From Mesorhizobium loti (GTDB lineage: Bacteria > Pseudomonadota > Alphaproteobacteria > Rhizobiales > Rhizobiaceae): 64,000 bases of DNA. The notes below the pieces were generated by a model. That model was not told the origin of the DNA. It searched no databases and was given only the letters and a program-made list of their open reading frames with translations. Position numbers and translations under genes: made by a program. The stretch is taken from the NCBI GenBank assembly GCA_002356515.1, contig AP017605.1, positions 7,611,020 to 7,675,019 on the forward strand. Reading direction: 5' to 3'. Shown here in pieces: positions 27,495-36,923 of the stretch. Numbering within the stretch: the stretch's first letter is position 1; each line of letters starts with the position of its first letter.

Positions 27495-29144
27495 ATGACG
27501 CTTTTCAGAAGCAATGGCGACCGAGTCCCCGCCGCCATCGAGGCGATGGCGGGAGAAGCACGTGCCGGTCGCATGGACCGGCGTGAGTTCCTGGCGCTGG
27601 CAAGCGCCTTCGGCGCGTCGACCGCGCTTGCCTATGGCATGATCGGCCTTGCCGTTCCGACAAAGGCGCTGGCCGACGAGCCGAAGAAGGGCGGAACGCT
27701 GCACGTCGCGATGTCGGTGAAGGCGCAGAAGGATCCGCGCACCTATGACTGGACGGAAATGGCAAACGTCACCCGGACATGGCTGGAGCCGCTCGTCCGT
27801 TACACGCACCAGTTCACTTTCGAGCCGGTCCTGCTCGAGAGCTGGGACGTCAATGACGACGCCACCGAATATACGCTGCATCTTCGCAAGGGCGTGACCT
27901 GGAACAATGGCGATGCTTTCAACGCCGACGACGTGGTCGCCAATCTGAACCGCTGGTGCGAGAAGGGTGCCTCCGGCAATTCCATGGCTGCGCGCGTCGG
28001 CGCGCTGATCGACACAAAGACCGGCAAGGCCAAGGACGGTGCCATCACCAAGGTCGACGACAACACGGTCAAGCTGAAGCTATCCGAGCCCGACATCGCG
28101 ATCATACCCGGCTTCACCGACTATCCCGCGCTGGTCGTGCATCGTGACTTCGACAAGGACGGCGCCGATCCGATCAAGAAGCCGATCGGGACCGGAGCTT
28201 TCGAGTTGGTGTCCTATGCAGTGGGTTCGAAGGCGGTGGTCAAGCGCCGCGAGAACGGCAAATGGTGGGGTGGCGAAGCACCACTCGACAGCGTGGAATT
28301 CATCGACTACGGCACTGACTTCAACGCCACGCTGAATGCCTTCGAGTCCGGCGAGATCGACCTCGATTTCGAAACGCCGGCCGACTTCATCGACCCCCTC
28401 GACAAGATGGGTCTGGTGAAATCGGAGGTCGCGACGGCGACCACGCTCGTTGCCCGCACCAACATCACCCATAAGCCCTATGACGACCAGCGGGTGCGCA
28501 ATGCGCTGCAGATGGCCGTCGACAACAATGCCGTCATGCAGCTGGGCTACGCCGGGCTCGGCACGGTTGGCGAGAACCACCACGTCGCCCCGATCCACCC
28601 CGAATACTATCCGCTGCCCAAGAAGACGCGCGATGCCGCCGCCGCCAAGAAGCTGATGGCCGACGCCGGACAGGCCGACTTCGAGCACGAGCTGATCACC
28701 GTCGAAGACGAATGGCAGAAGAACACCGGCGATGCGATCGCCGGTCAGTTGCGCGACGCCGGGATCAAGGTCAAGCGTACGGTGCTGCCGGGCTCGACCT
28801 TCTGGAACGATTGGACGAAATATCCCTATTCGATGACCATCTGGTACATGCGCCCGCTCGGCGTACAGGTGCTGGCGCTCGGATATCGCACCGGCGAGGC
28901 CTGGAATGAGACGGCCTATTCCAATCCGGACTTTGACGCCAAGCTCAAGCAAGCGCTTTCGCTGGCCGACCCAGCCAAGCGCAAGGAGGTGATGAAGGAT
29001 GTCGAGCAGATCCTGCAGGACTCCGGCGTCATCATCCAGCCGTTCTGGCAGAAGCTCTACTGCCACATGAACAAGAAGGTGAAGAACTACGGGATGCACC
29101 AGACCTACGAAATGGACTTCCAGAACGTCTGGCTCGACAGCTGA
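27495..29144 (+). CDS. ABC transporter family 5 substrate-binding protein, Tat-exported
   Basis: 549 aa, DppA/OppA-type (SBP family 5) periplasmic binding protein: [21 protein letters not shown] near the N-terminus, [23 protein letters not shown], and [14 protein letters not shown]. The N-terminus has a twin-arginine signal ([13 protein letters not shown] at 29-30, with an extended n-region), so folded export is predicted. The ligand is unknown; co-transcription with the mttB homologue suggests a methylated amine or betaine-like solute. No permease or ATPase genes accompany it, so it must use a transporter encoded elsewhere. GGAGGA precedes ATG 27495. Confidence 0.92.
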   Translation: MTLFRSNGDRVPAAIEAMAGEARAGRMDRREFLALASAFGASTALAYGMIGLAVPTKALADEPKKGGTLHVAMSVKAQKDPRTYDWTEMANVTRTWLEPLVRYTHQFTFEPVLLESWDVNDDATEYTLHLRKGVTWNNGDAFNADDVVANLNRWCEKGASGNSMAARVGALIDTKTGKAKDGAITKVDDNTVKLKLSEPDIAIIPGFTDYPALVVHRDFDKDGADPIKKPIGTGAFELVSYAVGSKAVVKRRENGKWWGGEAPLDSVEFIDYGTDFNATLNAFESGEIDLDFETPADFIDPLDKMGLVKSEVATATTLVARTNITHKPYDDQRVRNALQMAVDNNAVMQLGYAGLGTVGENHHVAPIHPEYYPLPKKTRDAAAAKKLMADAGQADFEHELITVEDEWQKNTGDAIAGQLRDAGIKVKRTVLPGSTFWNDWTKYPYSMTIWYMRPLGVQVLALGYRTGEAWNETAYSNPDFDAKLKQALSLADPAKRKEVMKDVEQILQDSGVIIQPFWQKLYCHMNKKVKNYGMHQTYEMDFQNVWLDS

Positions 29145-29240
29145 AAGGAGGCCGGGCAGGGGCTTCATGAGCCGCAAAAAAGCCGGTATGCAGGATGCGT
29201 GGCGTGGATTGATTCAAGCCACCAAAAGCGGAGATTCTGC

Positions 29241-29720
29241 ATGCGACGGACAGTGCTGCTTGCCGCCCTATCGACAGCCTTGCCCGCGGCCGCCTTGGCC
29301 GGACCGGCGTCCGACGCCGTAAAGTTCTTCTATGTTCCGGCGGTCAAATTCGAGGCTGACTCACAATATCGGGATCGCTTTACCGACCCGGTGACGAAAC
29401 TGTTCGATCTCAACGACCAGGCGACCAAGAAGAATCCCGATCAGGTCGCCTGCATCGACTTCGATCCCGGTTTGGATGCGCAGGATTTCGACCAGAAGAC
29501 CGTCTCCAAGACCTTGAAACTGTCCGAGACGGTGGATGGCGACACCGCGCAAGTGGTGGCGAGCTTCAAACTTTTTCCGGACGGAGACGATGCGCAGCGT
29601 GAAATGCACTGGTCGCTGAAGAAGCTCGATGGCAAATGGAAGGTATCGGACATTGCCTCGAAGACCAGCGACTGGACGCTGAGCCAACTCGAATGCATGG
29701 CGGGGCAGGATCCGGAGTGA
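29241..29720 (+). CDS. Secreted protein, DUF3828-like, paralogue of the 31171 gene
   Basis: 159 aa. Signal peptide MRRTVLLAALSTALPAAALAG, then a compact domain with SDAVKFFYVPAVKFE, two Cys probably disulfide-bonded (VACIDFD and LSQLECM), and HWSLKKLDGKWKVSDI then DWTLSQLEC. It looks like the DUF3828/NTF2-like group of periplasmic proteins, by pattern only. The product of the gene at 31171 shares the same motif order. ATG 29241 gives the signal peptide; the longer frame is not credible. Confidence 0.75.
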   Translation: MRRTVLLAALSTALPAAALAGPASDAVKFFYVPAVKFEADSQYRDRFTDPVTKLFDLNDQATKKNPDQVACIDFDPGLDAQDFDQKTVSKTLKLSETVDGDTAQVVASFKLFPDGDDAQREMHWSLKKLDGKWKVSDIASKTSDWTLSQLECMAGQDPE

Positions 29721-30019
29721 TGCCGTGAGGCTCGGTTGCTCCAGCTGGGGCGTCGAATCGGCCGGTTCATGTCGCTGCTTGCCGTCGTCACGCGCGAGGC
29801 CTGCTAAATTTCGTGGAACGTCAAGCACTTCGACTGTAGTGTGAAGGCGATGTAACAAAACTACGAAGGCGGCTGCGTAGCTTGGCGCGTCGCCGCGCTT
29901 CCGAGAAATACAAATCGGCGATCCGGTTTTGAGGTCGCGTTGCTTTTGACAGGGCAACGCGCTAAACTTCCTGCGCTTGGTTGTGAACGAATCTCTTGTT
30001 CCATTTAGGGGGAATGATC
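29721..30019. other. 299-bp non-coding stretch
   Basis: No credible ORF. It contains a TTGACA at 29946-29951 without a convincing -10 at proper spacing, and ends with a strong AGGGGGA ribosome-binding site (30007-30013) for the beta-helix protein. It appears less GC-rich than the neighbouring genes. Confidence 0.5.
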
Positions 30020-30985
30020 ATGAAAATTCTAGGTTACCTACTATCATCGCTGTTTCTCGCTTTGGCGATGGCGCTGATCGCTACTCCGGCTTCCGCACAG
30101 GCAACCCGGACATGGGTTTCCGGCGTTGGTGACGACGCCAATCCCTGCAGCCGCACTGCGCCTTGCAAGACCTTTGCCGGCGCGATTTCCAAGACCGCCG
30201 CCGGCGGTGAAATCAACTGCATCGATCCAGGTGGTTTTGGCACGGTGACGATCACCAAATCGATCACCATCGCATGCGAGGACGTCGAGGCAGGCGTGTT
30301 GAACGCAGGGGTAAATGGCGTCATCGTCAATGCGTTGGCCACTGACGTTGTCGTTCTTCGTGGTCTCGATATCGACAGCACGCCGACTTCGCCCGGCCTC
30401 AATGGGGTGCGGTTTCTTGTCGGCGCCGCATTGTTTATCGAGGACTGCGTCATTCGCGATAACACTGCTGCCTCGCCGAATGGCATGGGTATCCTCTTCG
30501 CTCCGTCCGTGGCGGCTGAGCTCTACGTCAACAACACCACAATCACCGGCAACAATGACGGCATCCATGTCCAGCCGACCGGCACCGGATCCGCGAAGGT
30601 CGTTATCGAGAACTCTTCGATCGAGAACAACAATCTTGCCGGGGTGAAGGCCGACGGCACCGGCAGCACCGGCGGCATGAACATAACCGTCGTGAGCAGC
30701 AATGTGTCCGGCAATACCAACTCCGGCATCAGCTTGTTCAATACGGCGGGTGGTGCAGCAATCAACATCATGGTTGATCGCGTCGCTGCGGCCAACAACG
30801 GGGCGAACGGGGGCCTTCGGGCCGATGGACCGAACACCCTGCTGCGGGTGGGCAACTCTACGGTCAGCGGCAATACCACTGGCACAGCGATCAACAATGG
30901 TGGCTTGATCCAGTCTTACGGCAACAACCAGATCAACGGCAACACCAGCGATGGGCCAAATCCGCCTGTCATTGCACTGAAATAG
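30020..30985 (+). CDS. Secreted right-handed beta-helix repeat protein
   Basis: 321 aa. Signal peptide (KILGYLLSSLFLALAMALI, cleavage after ASAQA), then WVSGVGDDANPCSRTAPCKTF and Asn/Gly/Thr/Val-rich rungs typical of parallel beta-helices (VNNTTITGNNDGI, IENSSIENNNLAGV, VVSSNVSGNTNSGI, VGNSTVSGNTTG). Such proteins are often carbohydrate-binding or -lyase scaffolds, but no catalytic residues can be assigned. Cys in CSRTAPC and in NCID/IACED may form disulfides. ATG 30020 is set by the RBS; ATG 30014 sits too close. It is flanked by two paralogous secreted proteins. Confidence 0.82.
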   Translation: MKILGYLLSSLFLALAMALIATPASAQATRTWVSGVGDDANPCSRTAPCKTFAGAISKTAAGGEINCIDPGGFGTVTITKSITIACEDVEAGVLNAGVNGVIVNALATDVVVLRGLDIDSTPTSPGLNGVRFLVGAALFIEDCVIRDNTAASPNGMGILFAPSVAAELYVNNTTITGNNDGIHVQPTGTGSAKVVIENSSIENNNLAGVKADGTGSTGGMNITVVSSNVSGNTNSGISLFNTAGGAAINIMVDRVAAANNGANGGLRADGPNTLLRVGNSTVSGNTTGTAINNGGLIQSYGNNQINGNTSDGPNPPVIALK

Positions 30986-31170
30986 CCTGATGTGGCTCGC
31001 TTGGCGCGATACCGATCGCGCCAGGCAAGCAATTTGAATGGCGTGGCCTTGTCTACGCCAACAAACTCTGCATGGTTCTGGATCAGGCCCGAAGGTTGTG
31101 TGGCTGGATGTCCAGCCAATCGAATGCATGCCCATCAAAAGGCATGACTGGCCAAAGCCTTGGTGACGTT

Positions 31171-31794
31171 ATGGCCCGTACCTGTCTTCTGGCATTCTCG
31201 GTTTTTTTCATACTGGCGTCGGGTTTGAGCGGCGTGGCTGCGCAAGGGTTGTTTGGCGCGCCCCCCGCAAACCCTCCCGCTGACGGCGCGCCCTCGGCTA
31301 GCACTCCTGCCGACAGCGGGGCACCTCCCGCCAATGCGCCGGGCGGCGCGGCGGAGCCGGCAACGCCGCCGGTCGCCTGGCCGCCCAGCGAACCTGCCGC
31401 ACCCATCCAGCCGGGATCGCCGACGGCGGTGGTGCGGCCGTTCTACGATCAGGTTGGCCTGGAGATCGATCCGGCGCAGCGCAGCCATTTCATCGATCCG
31501 GCGAAGACCGTGCTCGACAAGAGCGACGCGTTGCGCAAATCCGGGCAGGGCGAATGCCTCGACCCCAACATGGCGCTGGACAATGCCGATTACAACAAGG
31601 ACGAGATCGACAAGAGCCTGAAGACGCTCGAGTCGATCAATGGCGACCAAGCCAAGGTCGTCGTCGCCTTCGTCGTTGCCGGCAACCCGCATCGGCTTGA
31701 ATGGAAGCTCAAGAAGGTCGACGGCGACTGGAAGATATCGGACCTGCTTTCGGTGACCGGCGAGTGGGCACTCAGCCAATATCAGTGCGAATGA
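31171..31794 (+). CDS. Secreted Pro/Ala-rich protein with DUF3828-like domain
   Basis: 207 aa. Signal peptide (ARTCLLAFSVFFILASGLSG, then VAAQG), a 50-residue Pro/Ala/Gly-rich linker, and a C-terminal domain matching the 29241 product: VVRPFYDQVGLEID, ECLDPNMALDNADYN, SLKTLESINGDQAKVVVAF, LEWKLKKVDGDWKISDL and WALSQYQCE. Both conserved Cys are kept. Start 31171 is the simplest choice; ATG 31144 is possible. It ends 8 bp before convergent queF. Function unknown. Confidence 0.75.
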   Translation: MARTCLLAFSVFFILASGLSGVAAQGLFGAPPANPPADGAPSASTPADSGAPPANAPGGAAEPATPPVAWPPSEPAAPIQPGSPTAVVRPFYDQVGLEIDPAQRSHFIDPAKTVLDKSDALRKSGQGECLDPNMALDNADYNKDEIDKSLKTLESINGDQAKVVVAFVVAGNPHRLEWKLKKVDGDWKISDLLSVTGEWALSQYQCE

Positions 31795-31802
31795 GGGCCG
31801 GC

Positions 31803-32264
31803 TCAGCCGCGGCCGCGATACGGCGCAACACCGGTTTCCGGCAGCCAGGCGCCTTCCGGTGGCGCGCCGGTTTGCCAGAACACATCGATCGGAATGCCGC
31901 CGCGCGGATACCAATAGCCGCCTATGCGCAACCACAGCGGCTTGGTTGCTGCCACGATGCGGCGGCCGATCATCACGGTGCAATCCTCATGGAAGGCGCC
32001 ATGGTTGCGAAATGAGGTCATGAACAGCTTCAGCGATTTCGATTCCACCAGAGCCGCATCGGGTGCGTAGTCGATGACGATATGGGCGAAATCCGGCTGG
32101 CCGGTCACTGGGCACAGCGAGGTGAATTCCGGGCAGGTGAAGCGCACGATCGCCGGCGGACCGTCGCCACGCGTGAACGGCACGGTCTCCAGGACTGCCT
32201 GTTCAGGGCTCTGTGGCGTCTCGACGTGCGCGCCGAGTTGGGTGAGAGTTTTGGTATCGATCAT
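31803..32264 (-). CDS. queF: NADPH-dependent 7-cyano-7-deazaguanine reductase
   Basis: Reduces preQ0 to preQ1 in queuosine biosynthesis. 153 aa, short unimodular QueF. Catalytic Cys and the QueF signature are visible: [20 protein letters not shown] (the Cys attacks the nitrile, Asp acts as general acid) and [24 protein letters not shown] 32264 ([15 protein letters not shown]) is preferred; a TTG at 32282 would add six residues. No preQ1 riboswitch could be recognised upstream. Divergent from the demethylase gene. Confidence 0.95.
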   Translation of the reverse strand: MIDTKTLTQLGAHVETPQSPEQAVLETVPFTRGDGPPAIVRFTCPEFTSLCPVTGQPDFAHIVIDYAPDAALVESKSLKLFMTSFRNHGAFHEDCTVMIGRRIVAATKPLWLRIGGYWYPRGGIPIDVFWQTGAPPEGAWLPETGVAPYRGRG

Positions 32265-32401
32265 GAGCGGGATCTCTTTCAATTTTCGCCGCTCCTTAGC
32301 ACCGGACCGAAAGGTGCGCAGCCGTTTTCGGACGAATCCGATGCTTAAATAGGAACTGGAGCAGCGTGCTGCCCCACATAATTTGAAACAGCAGGAAGAC
32401 G

Positions 32402-34447
32402 ATGACCACCAACGACCCGCTTCTCCAGCCCTACCAGCTCAAACATCTGACGCTCAAGAACCGGGTGATGTCGACCAGCCACGAGCCGGCCTATTCGGAG
32501 GACGGCATGCCGAAGCAACGCTACCGACTCTACCATGCCGAGAAAGCCAAAGGCGGTATGGCGCTGACCATGACCGCCGGCTCGGCCATCGTCTCGCGCG
32601 ACAGTCCAGCCGCTTTCGGCAATTTGCATGTCTATGACGACCGCATCGTGCCGTGGCTCAGCGAACTCACCGAGGCCTGCCACGAGCACGATTGCAAGGT
32701 GATGATCCAGATCACCCACCTTGGCCGCCGCACCGGCTGGAACAAGGCCGACTGGCTGCCGGTGCTCTCCGCCTCGCCGGTGCGCGAGCCGGCGCACCGC
32801 GCTTTCCCGAAGACCATTGAGGACTGGGACATCGAACGCATCGTCGCCGACTATGCGTCGGCCGCCCAACGCTGCCAGGCCGCCGGCCTCGACGGCATCG
32901 AGTTCGAGGCCTACGGCCATCTGATGGATGGCTTCTGGTCGCCGGCCACCAATCATCGCGATGACGAATATGGCGGCTCGCTCGACAATCGCCTGCGCTT
33001 CACCAACATGGTGCTCGATGCCGTGCGCGCGGCGGTCGGCGAAAAATTCGTCGTCGGCATCCGAATGGTCGCCGACGAGGACTTCGAGAAAGGTCTGTCG
33101 AAGGAAGAAGGCATCGAGATCGCCAGGCGGCTGGCCGGCTCCGGCAAGGTCGATTTCCTCAACATCATCCGCGGCTCGATCGAAAGCGACGCGGCACTCA
33201 CCAAGGTCATTCCGGTGACCGGCATGCGGTCTTCGCCGCATCTCGATTTCGCCGGCGAGGTGAGGGCGGCGACGAAATTCCCGACCTTCCATGCGGCGCG
33301 CATTTCCGACGTCGCCACTGCGCGTCATGCGATCGCCACCGGCAAGCTCGATATGGTCGGCATGACCCGTGCGCACATCGCCGATCCGCACATCATCAAG
33401 AAGGTGATGGAAGGCCGCGAGCACGAGATCCGCCCCTGTGTCGGCGCCACCTACTGTCTCGATCGCATCTATGAAGGCGGCGAGGCCCTGTGCGTCCACA
33501 ATGCCGCGACCGGCCGTGAGGTCGAGATTCCGCACATCATCGTCAAGACCGACGGGCCGAAGCGGAAAGTCGTCGTCGTCGGCGCCGGCGCCGGCGGGTT
33601 GGAGGCGGCGCGCGTCGCAGCTGAGCGCGGCCATCAGGTCACGATCCTGGAGGCCTCGTCACAAGCGGGCGGCCAGGTAAGGCTGGCGACGCAGAACCCG
33701 CGCCGCAAGGAATTGATCGGCATCATCGACTGGCGACTGGCCGAACTCGACCGGCTCGGCGTCGAAATCCGCTATGACACCTGGGCGGAAAAGGATGATG
33801 TTCTGGCGCTGGCTCCCGATGTGGTGGTGGTCGCCACTGGCGGCCTGCCGCAGAACCCGCCGCTGACAGCGGGCGACAATCTCGTCACCTCGAGCTGGGA
33901 CATCATGGCCGGCAGCGCCAAGCCTGCCGAGAACGTTCTGCTCTTTGACGACAATGGCGGCCATCAGGGCATGGGCGCGGCCGAGTTGATCGCCAACAGC
34001 GGCGCAAGGCTGGAACTGGTCTCGCCGGAGCGTTTCTTTGCGCCCGAAATGGGCGGCATGAACCACGTGCCGTATATGCGCGCCTTCCAGGAAAAGGGCG
34101 TCACCATCACCATCAACACGCGCCTTCGCTCGGTGCGCCGCGAAGGCAATCAACTGGTCGCAGAACTCGCTTCGGATTTCGCCGATGGCTGGCGCGGGGA
34201 GCGCCGTGTCGACCAGGTGGTGGTCGAGCACGGCACGGCGCCGCTCGACGATCTCTACCTCAGCCTGAAGCCGCTGTCGAAAAACGGCGGCGCTGTCGAT
34301 TACGAACGTCTGGTGGGCGGCGGCGACATCTTTCCGGCGCGCAACCCGCAAGGCGGCTTCGTGCTGTTCAGGATCGGCGATGCCGTCGCCTCGCGCAACA
34401 TCCATGCCGCCATCTATGACGGGATCAGGTTGGGCTTGCGGATCTAA
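32402..34447 (+). CDS. TMADH/Old-Yellow-Enzyme-type demethylase (N-methylproline demethylase candidate)
   Basis: 681 aa in two parts. Residues 1-370 form an FMN TIM barrel ([51 protein letters not shown], shown in pieces); residues 380-680 are an FAD/NAD(P) domain ([21 protein letters not shown]). It matches trimethylamine-dehydrogenase-like oxidoreductases annotated as N-methylproline demethylases in rhizobia. The iron-sulfur segment reads [20 protein letters not shown] then C: where TMADH has four Cys this shows three, the second position being Ala. Convergent with a LacI regulator and divergent from queF. Substrate is inferred from similarity only. Confidence 0.86.
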   Translation: MTTNDPLLQPYQLKHLTLKNRVMSTSHEPAYSEDGMPKQRYRLYHAEKAKGGMALTMTAGSAIVSRDSPAAFGNLHVYDDRIVPWLSELTEACHEHDCKVMIQITHLGRRTGWNKADWLPVLSASPVREPAHRAFPKTIEDWDIERIVADYASAAQRCQAAGLDGIEFEAYGHLMDGFWSPATNHRDDEYGGSLDNRLRFTNMVLDAVRAAVGEKFVVGIRMVADEDFEKGLSKEEGIEIARRLAGSGKVDFLNIIRGSIESDAALTKVIPVTGMRSSPHLDFAGEVRAATKFPTFHAARISDVATARHAIATGKLDMVGMTRAHIADPHIIKKVMEGREHEIRPCVGATYCLDRIYEGGEALCVHNAATGREVEIPHIIVKTDGPKRKVVVVGAGAGGLEAARVAAERGHQVTILEASSQAGGQVRLATQNPRRKELIGIIDWRLAELDRLGVEIRYDTWAEKDDVLALAPDVVVVATGGLPQNPPLTAGDNLVTSSWDIMAGSAKPAENVLLFDDNGGHQGMGAAELIANSGARLELVSPERFFAPEMGGMNHVPYMRAFQEKGVTITINTRLRSVRREGNQLVAELASDFADGWRGERRVDQVVVEHGTAPLDDLYLSLKPLSKNGGAVDYERLVGGGDIFPARNPQGGFVLFRIGDAVASRNIHAAIYDGIRLGLRI

Positions 34448-34457
34448 TACGGCCCGC

Positions 34458-35477
34458 TCAGCCTGGCATGTTGAACGGCGTGATGATCTGGATGTTGGAC
34501 GCGCCCGGCGCGACCGATTTCGGCAGCGCGCCCTGCGCCCGCATGACGTGGATGCAGGCTGTGCGCATGTCTTGCCTGAGATCGTGATGCAGTACGGCCG
34601 AAATGCGTCGGCTTCGCAGCAGTTCGAGATTGTCGGCGTCGAGATCATGGCCGACGAACACTCGGCAGGTCCGTTTCAGCTCAGCGAATGCCTGCACGAT
34701 GGAGGCGTTTCCACCGCCGATGGAATATACCGCCGCAATGTCGGGATGATGTGTCAACGCGGTGCGGACCAGCTCGCCCGTTGCGCGATCGATGCCGTGC
34801 CCTTCGCTGACGTCGACAATTCCGAGGTCGGGAAAGTTTTCACGCAAAGCGCGGCGAAAGCCGATTTCGCGCTCCTCCTCGCCCCGAAAGCGGTTGCTGC
34901 TCAAGGTGACAAGGACATCGGCACGACGTCCACCTAGCCATGCGCCGATCAGATAGGCAGCCGTTTCGCCGGCGGCGCGGTTGTCGACGCCGACATAGGC
35001 CAGCCTCCGGCTGTTCGGCAAGTCGGTGACCAGCGTCACGACAGGTATTCCGACCTGAACGACCCGGTCGACCGCGGCTGCTATCTCCGGAACATCAGGC
35101 GCCTTGAGAAAAATGCCGTTGCTGCCGCGACGCGCAATCGCGTCGAGCAGGGAGACGGTGTTCGCCGCCGCACGCATCTCGGCAAGGTGGTGGCGCGCGC
35201 GGAACACGGCTGGGTGCAAGCCCGGCATCTCAGCCTCCAGCGCGGCGCGCACCGCTTCGGTGAAGCGCAGCGGAGCTTCCATGACGAGGTCGAGAATGAA
35301 TTTGCGGCCGGACAGGCCGAGCTGGGAGCGTTGCGTTTCGAGTTCATGGATCGCCTGCTCGATGCGGCGGACGGTGTGCTGACGCACGCCGCTGCGCCCA
35401 TGCAGGACGCGGTCGACCGTGGCGATGCTGACGCCCGCCTGTTGGGCGATGTCCTTCACCAGGAATGGATGCGACAT
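34458..35477 (-). CDS. LacI-family transcriptional regulator
   Basis: 339 aa. N-terminal LacI HTH (VKDIAQQAGVSIATVDRVLH with GRSGVR) and hinge, followed by a type I periplasmic-binding fold (GSNGIFLKAPDVPEI, LAYVGVDNRAAGETAAYLIG). It is divergent from the PhyH dioxygenase 113 bp away. Two direct repeats TGAGGTGTTT spaced one helical turn apart lie in that gap and could be operators. LacI members with this architecture normally bind sugars or polyols; effector unknown. Confidence 0.93.
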   Translation of the reverse strand: MSHPFLVKDIAQQAGVSIATVDRVLHGRSGVRQHTVRRIEQAIHELETQRSQLGLSGRKFILDLVMEAPLRFTEAVRAALEAEMPGLHPAVFRARHHLAEMRAAANTVSLLDAIARRGSNGIFLKAPDVPEIAAAVDRVVQVGIPVVTLVTDLPNSRRLAYVGVDNRAAGETAAYLIGAWLGGRRADVLVTLSSNRFRGEEEREIGFRRALRENFPDLGIVDVSEGHGIDRATGELVRTALTHHPDIAAVYSIGGGNASIVQAFAELKRTCRVFVGHDLDADNLELLRSRRISAVLHHDLRQDMRTACIHVMRAQGALPKSVAPGASNIQIITPFNMPG

Positions 35478-35496
35478 CAGCCGTCTCGGTCAATTC

Positions 35497-35517
35497 TGAG
35501 GTGTTTTTGAGGTGTTT
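35497..35517. promoter_or_regulatory. Tandem TGAGGTGTTT repeats in LacI/PhyH gap
   Basis: TGAGGTGTTT at 35497-35506 and 35508-35517, 11 bp centre to centre (one helical turn), bounded by CTGA...TCAG. Located between divergent lacI-type and phyH-type starts; a candidate operator for the regulator. Confidence 0.45.
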
Positions 35518-35590
35518 CAGCCGTATTCCACCTCTCACCCAAAGCTATACTTCCGCCATTCAGTCGAAACAAGACCATGGGGAGGACGCC

Positions 35591-36784
35591 GTGAAGGCCG
35601 ACAATTTTGCCGAGCTCAGATCCGATCGTATTTGGCTAACCGCCGATATGTGCAGCATCGACGATTTCGCGACGTCGACGCAGCGGATCACGAAGCTGGC
35701 GGAGTATCCGTTCGCGTCCGAGGTGCAGAAGAATGTGCTGATCTACGACGGCGCTTCGGTGCGCGCGGCCGCCGGCGATCCAGCCCGGCGCAAGGCGCTT
35801 CTTGCCGAGTGGGTCGAGGCGATGACCGACGGCCCGGGTGTCGTCGTCTTTCGTGGCGCCTTCGAGGATGTCGCTCCAGTCGATGCAGCCACCGAGGCTT
35901 TCAATGCGATCATCGCCGAGGAGCGCACGGCCGGGGCAGGCGGCGGCGATCATTTTGCCAAGCCCGGCGCCAACGACCGGGTGTGGAATGCGCTGGAAAA
36001 GCTTTGTCTGCGCGACCCCGCAACCTTTGCCGCCTATTACGGCAACGACATTATCGCGCTGATATCGGAAGCCTGGCTTGGTCCTGCCTATCAGCTCACA
36101 TCGCAGGTGAACAATGTCAGGCCGGGTGGCGCGTCCCAGTCGGCGCACCGGGATTATCATCTCGGCTTCCAGACGGCGTCGGTCATCGAACGCTATCCGG
36201 TGCATGTCCATCGGATTTCGCCAGTGCTGACACTGCAGGGCGCGGTCGCCCATTGCGACATGCCGGTGGAAAGCGGGCCAACGCTTTACTTGCCCTATTC
36301 GCAGACCTACCTGCCGGGATACCTGGCGATGAACCGCCCCGAATTCCAGGCCTATTTCACCCAGCACCATATTCAACTGCCCCTGAAGAAGGGCGATGCG
36401 GCGTTCTTCAATCCAGCGCTGTTCCACGCCGCCGGCACCAACCGGTCGGCTGATATCCAGCGCATGGCGAACCTGTTGCAGGTGTCATCGGCCTATGGCC
36501 GCGCCATGGAGAGCGTTGACCGGACCCGCATGAGCGCGGCCCTCTATCCCGTAGTCCGGCGCATGCTCGGCAACGGCAGCCTCACCCGGCTAGCGGCCGA
36601 CAACGCCATAGCATCGTCAGCGGAAGGCTATTCCTTTCCGACCAATCTCGATCGCGACCCACCGCTTGGCGGTCTTGCACCGGAAACACAGCAGGCGCTC
36701 TTCCACCGGGCGCTCGATGCAGGGTGGGAACCTACTGTCTTCGTGGAGGCACTGGAGAAGCAGGCGCGCAAGAAGCTGACCTGA
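35591..36784 (+). CDS. Phytanoyl-CoA dioxygenase (PhyH) family protein
   Basis: 397 aa Fe(II)/2-oxoglutarate-dependent oxygenase. The metal facial triad is suggested by SAHRDYHLGFQ (His-X-Asp) and by the distal His in NPALFHAAGTNRS. A GTG start at 35591 is supported by a near-perfect GGAGGA six nt upstream (35580-35585); the longer frame runs back through the operator region and overlaps the divergent regulator, so it is rejected. Substrate unknown: bacterial PhyH proteins hydroxylate a wide range of small molecules. Probably controlled by the divergent LacI protein. Confidence 0.9.
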   Translation: MKADNFAELRSDRIWLTADMCSIDDFATSTQRITKLAEYPFASEVQKNVLIYDGASVRAAAGDPARRKALLAEWVEAMTDGPGVVVFRGAFEDVAPVDAATEAFNAIIAEERTAGAGGGDHFAKPGANDRVWNALEKLCLRDPATFAAYYGNDIIALISEAWLGPAYQLTSQVNNVRPGGASQSAHRDYHLGFQTASVIERYPVHVHRISPVLTLQGAVAHCDMPVESGPTLYLPYSQTYLPGYLAMNRPEFQAYFTQHHIQLPLKKGDAAFFNPALFHAAGTNRSADIQRMANLLQVSSAYGRAMESVDRTRMSAALYPVVRRMLGNGSLTRLAADNAIASSAEGYSFPTNLDRDPPLGGLAPETQQALFHRALDAGWEPTVFVEALEKQARKKLT

Positions 36785-36923
36785 GGCCGCAGCAACGATC
36801 TGCATTGGTGGCGCGCGGTCGGACCTGCATACGAGAGCCCGAGTATGCCGGCCTGGCCGCGCGCCCGCACGTCATTGGCTCATCGCCTGATAACGTGCGA
36901 TCTCTGAGTTTGCGGTGGGATGT

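Noticed and set aside
29946..29951. TTGACA as a -35 box for the beta-helix gene
   Set aside because: No acceptable -10 at 16-18 bp spacing.
32265..32401. preQ1 riboswitch upstream of queF
   Set aside because: Looked for the short preQ1-I type pattern in the leader; nothing convincing.
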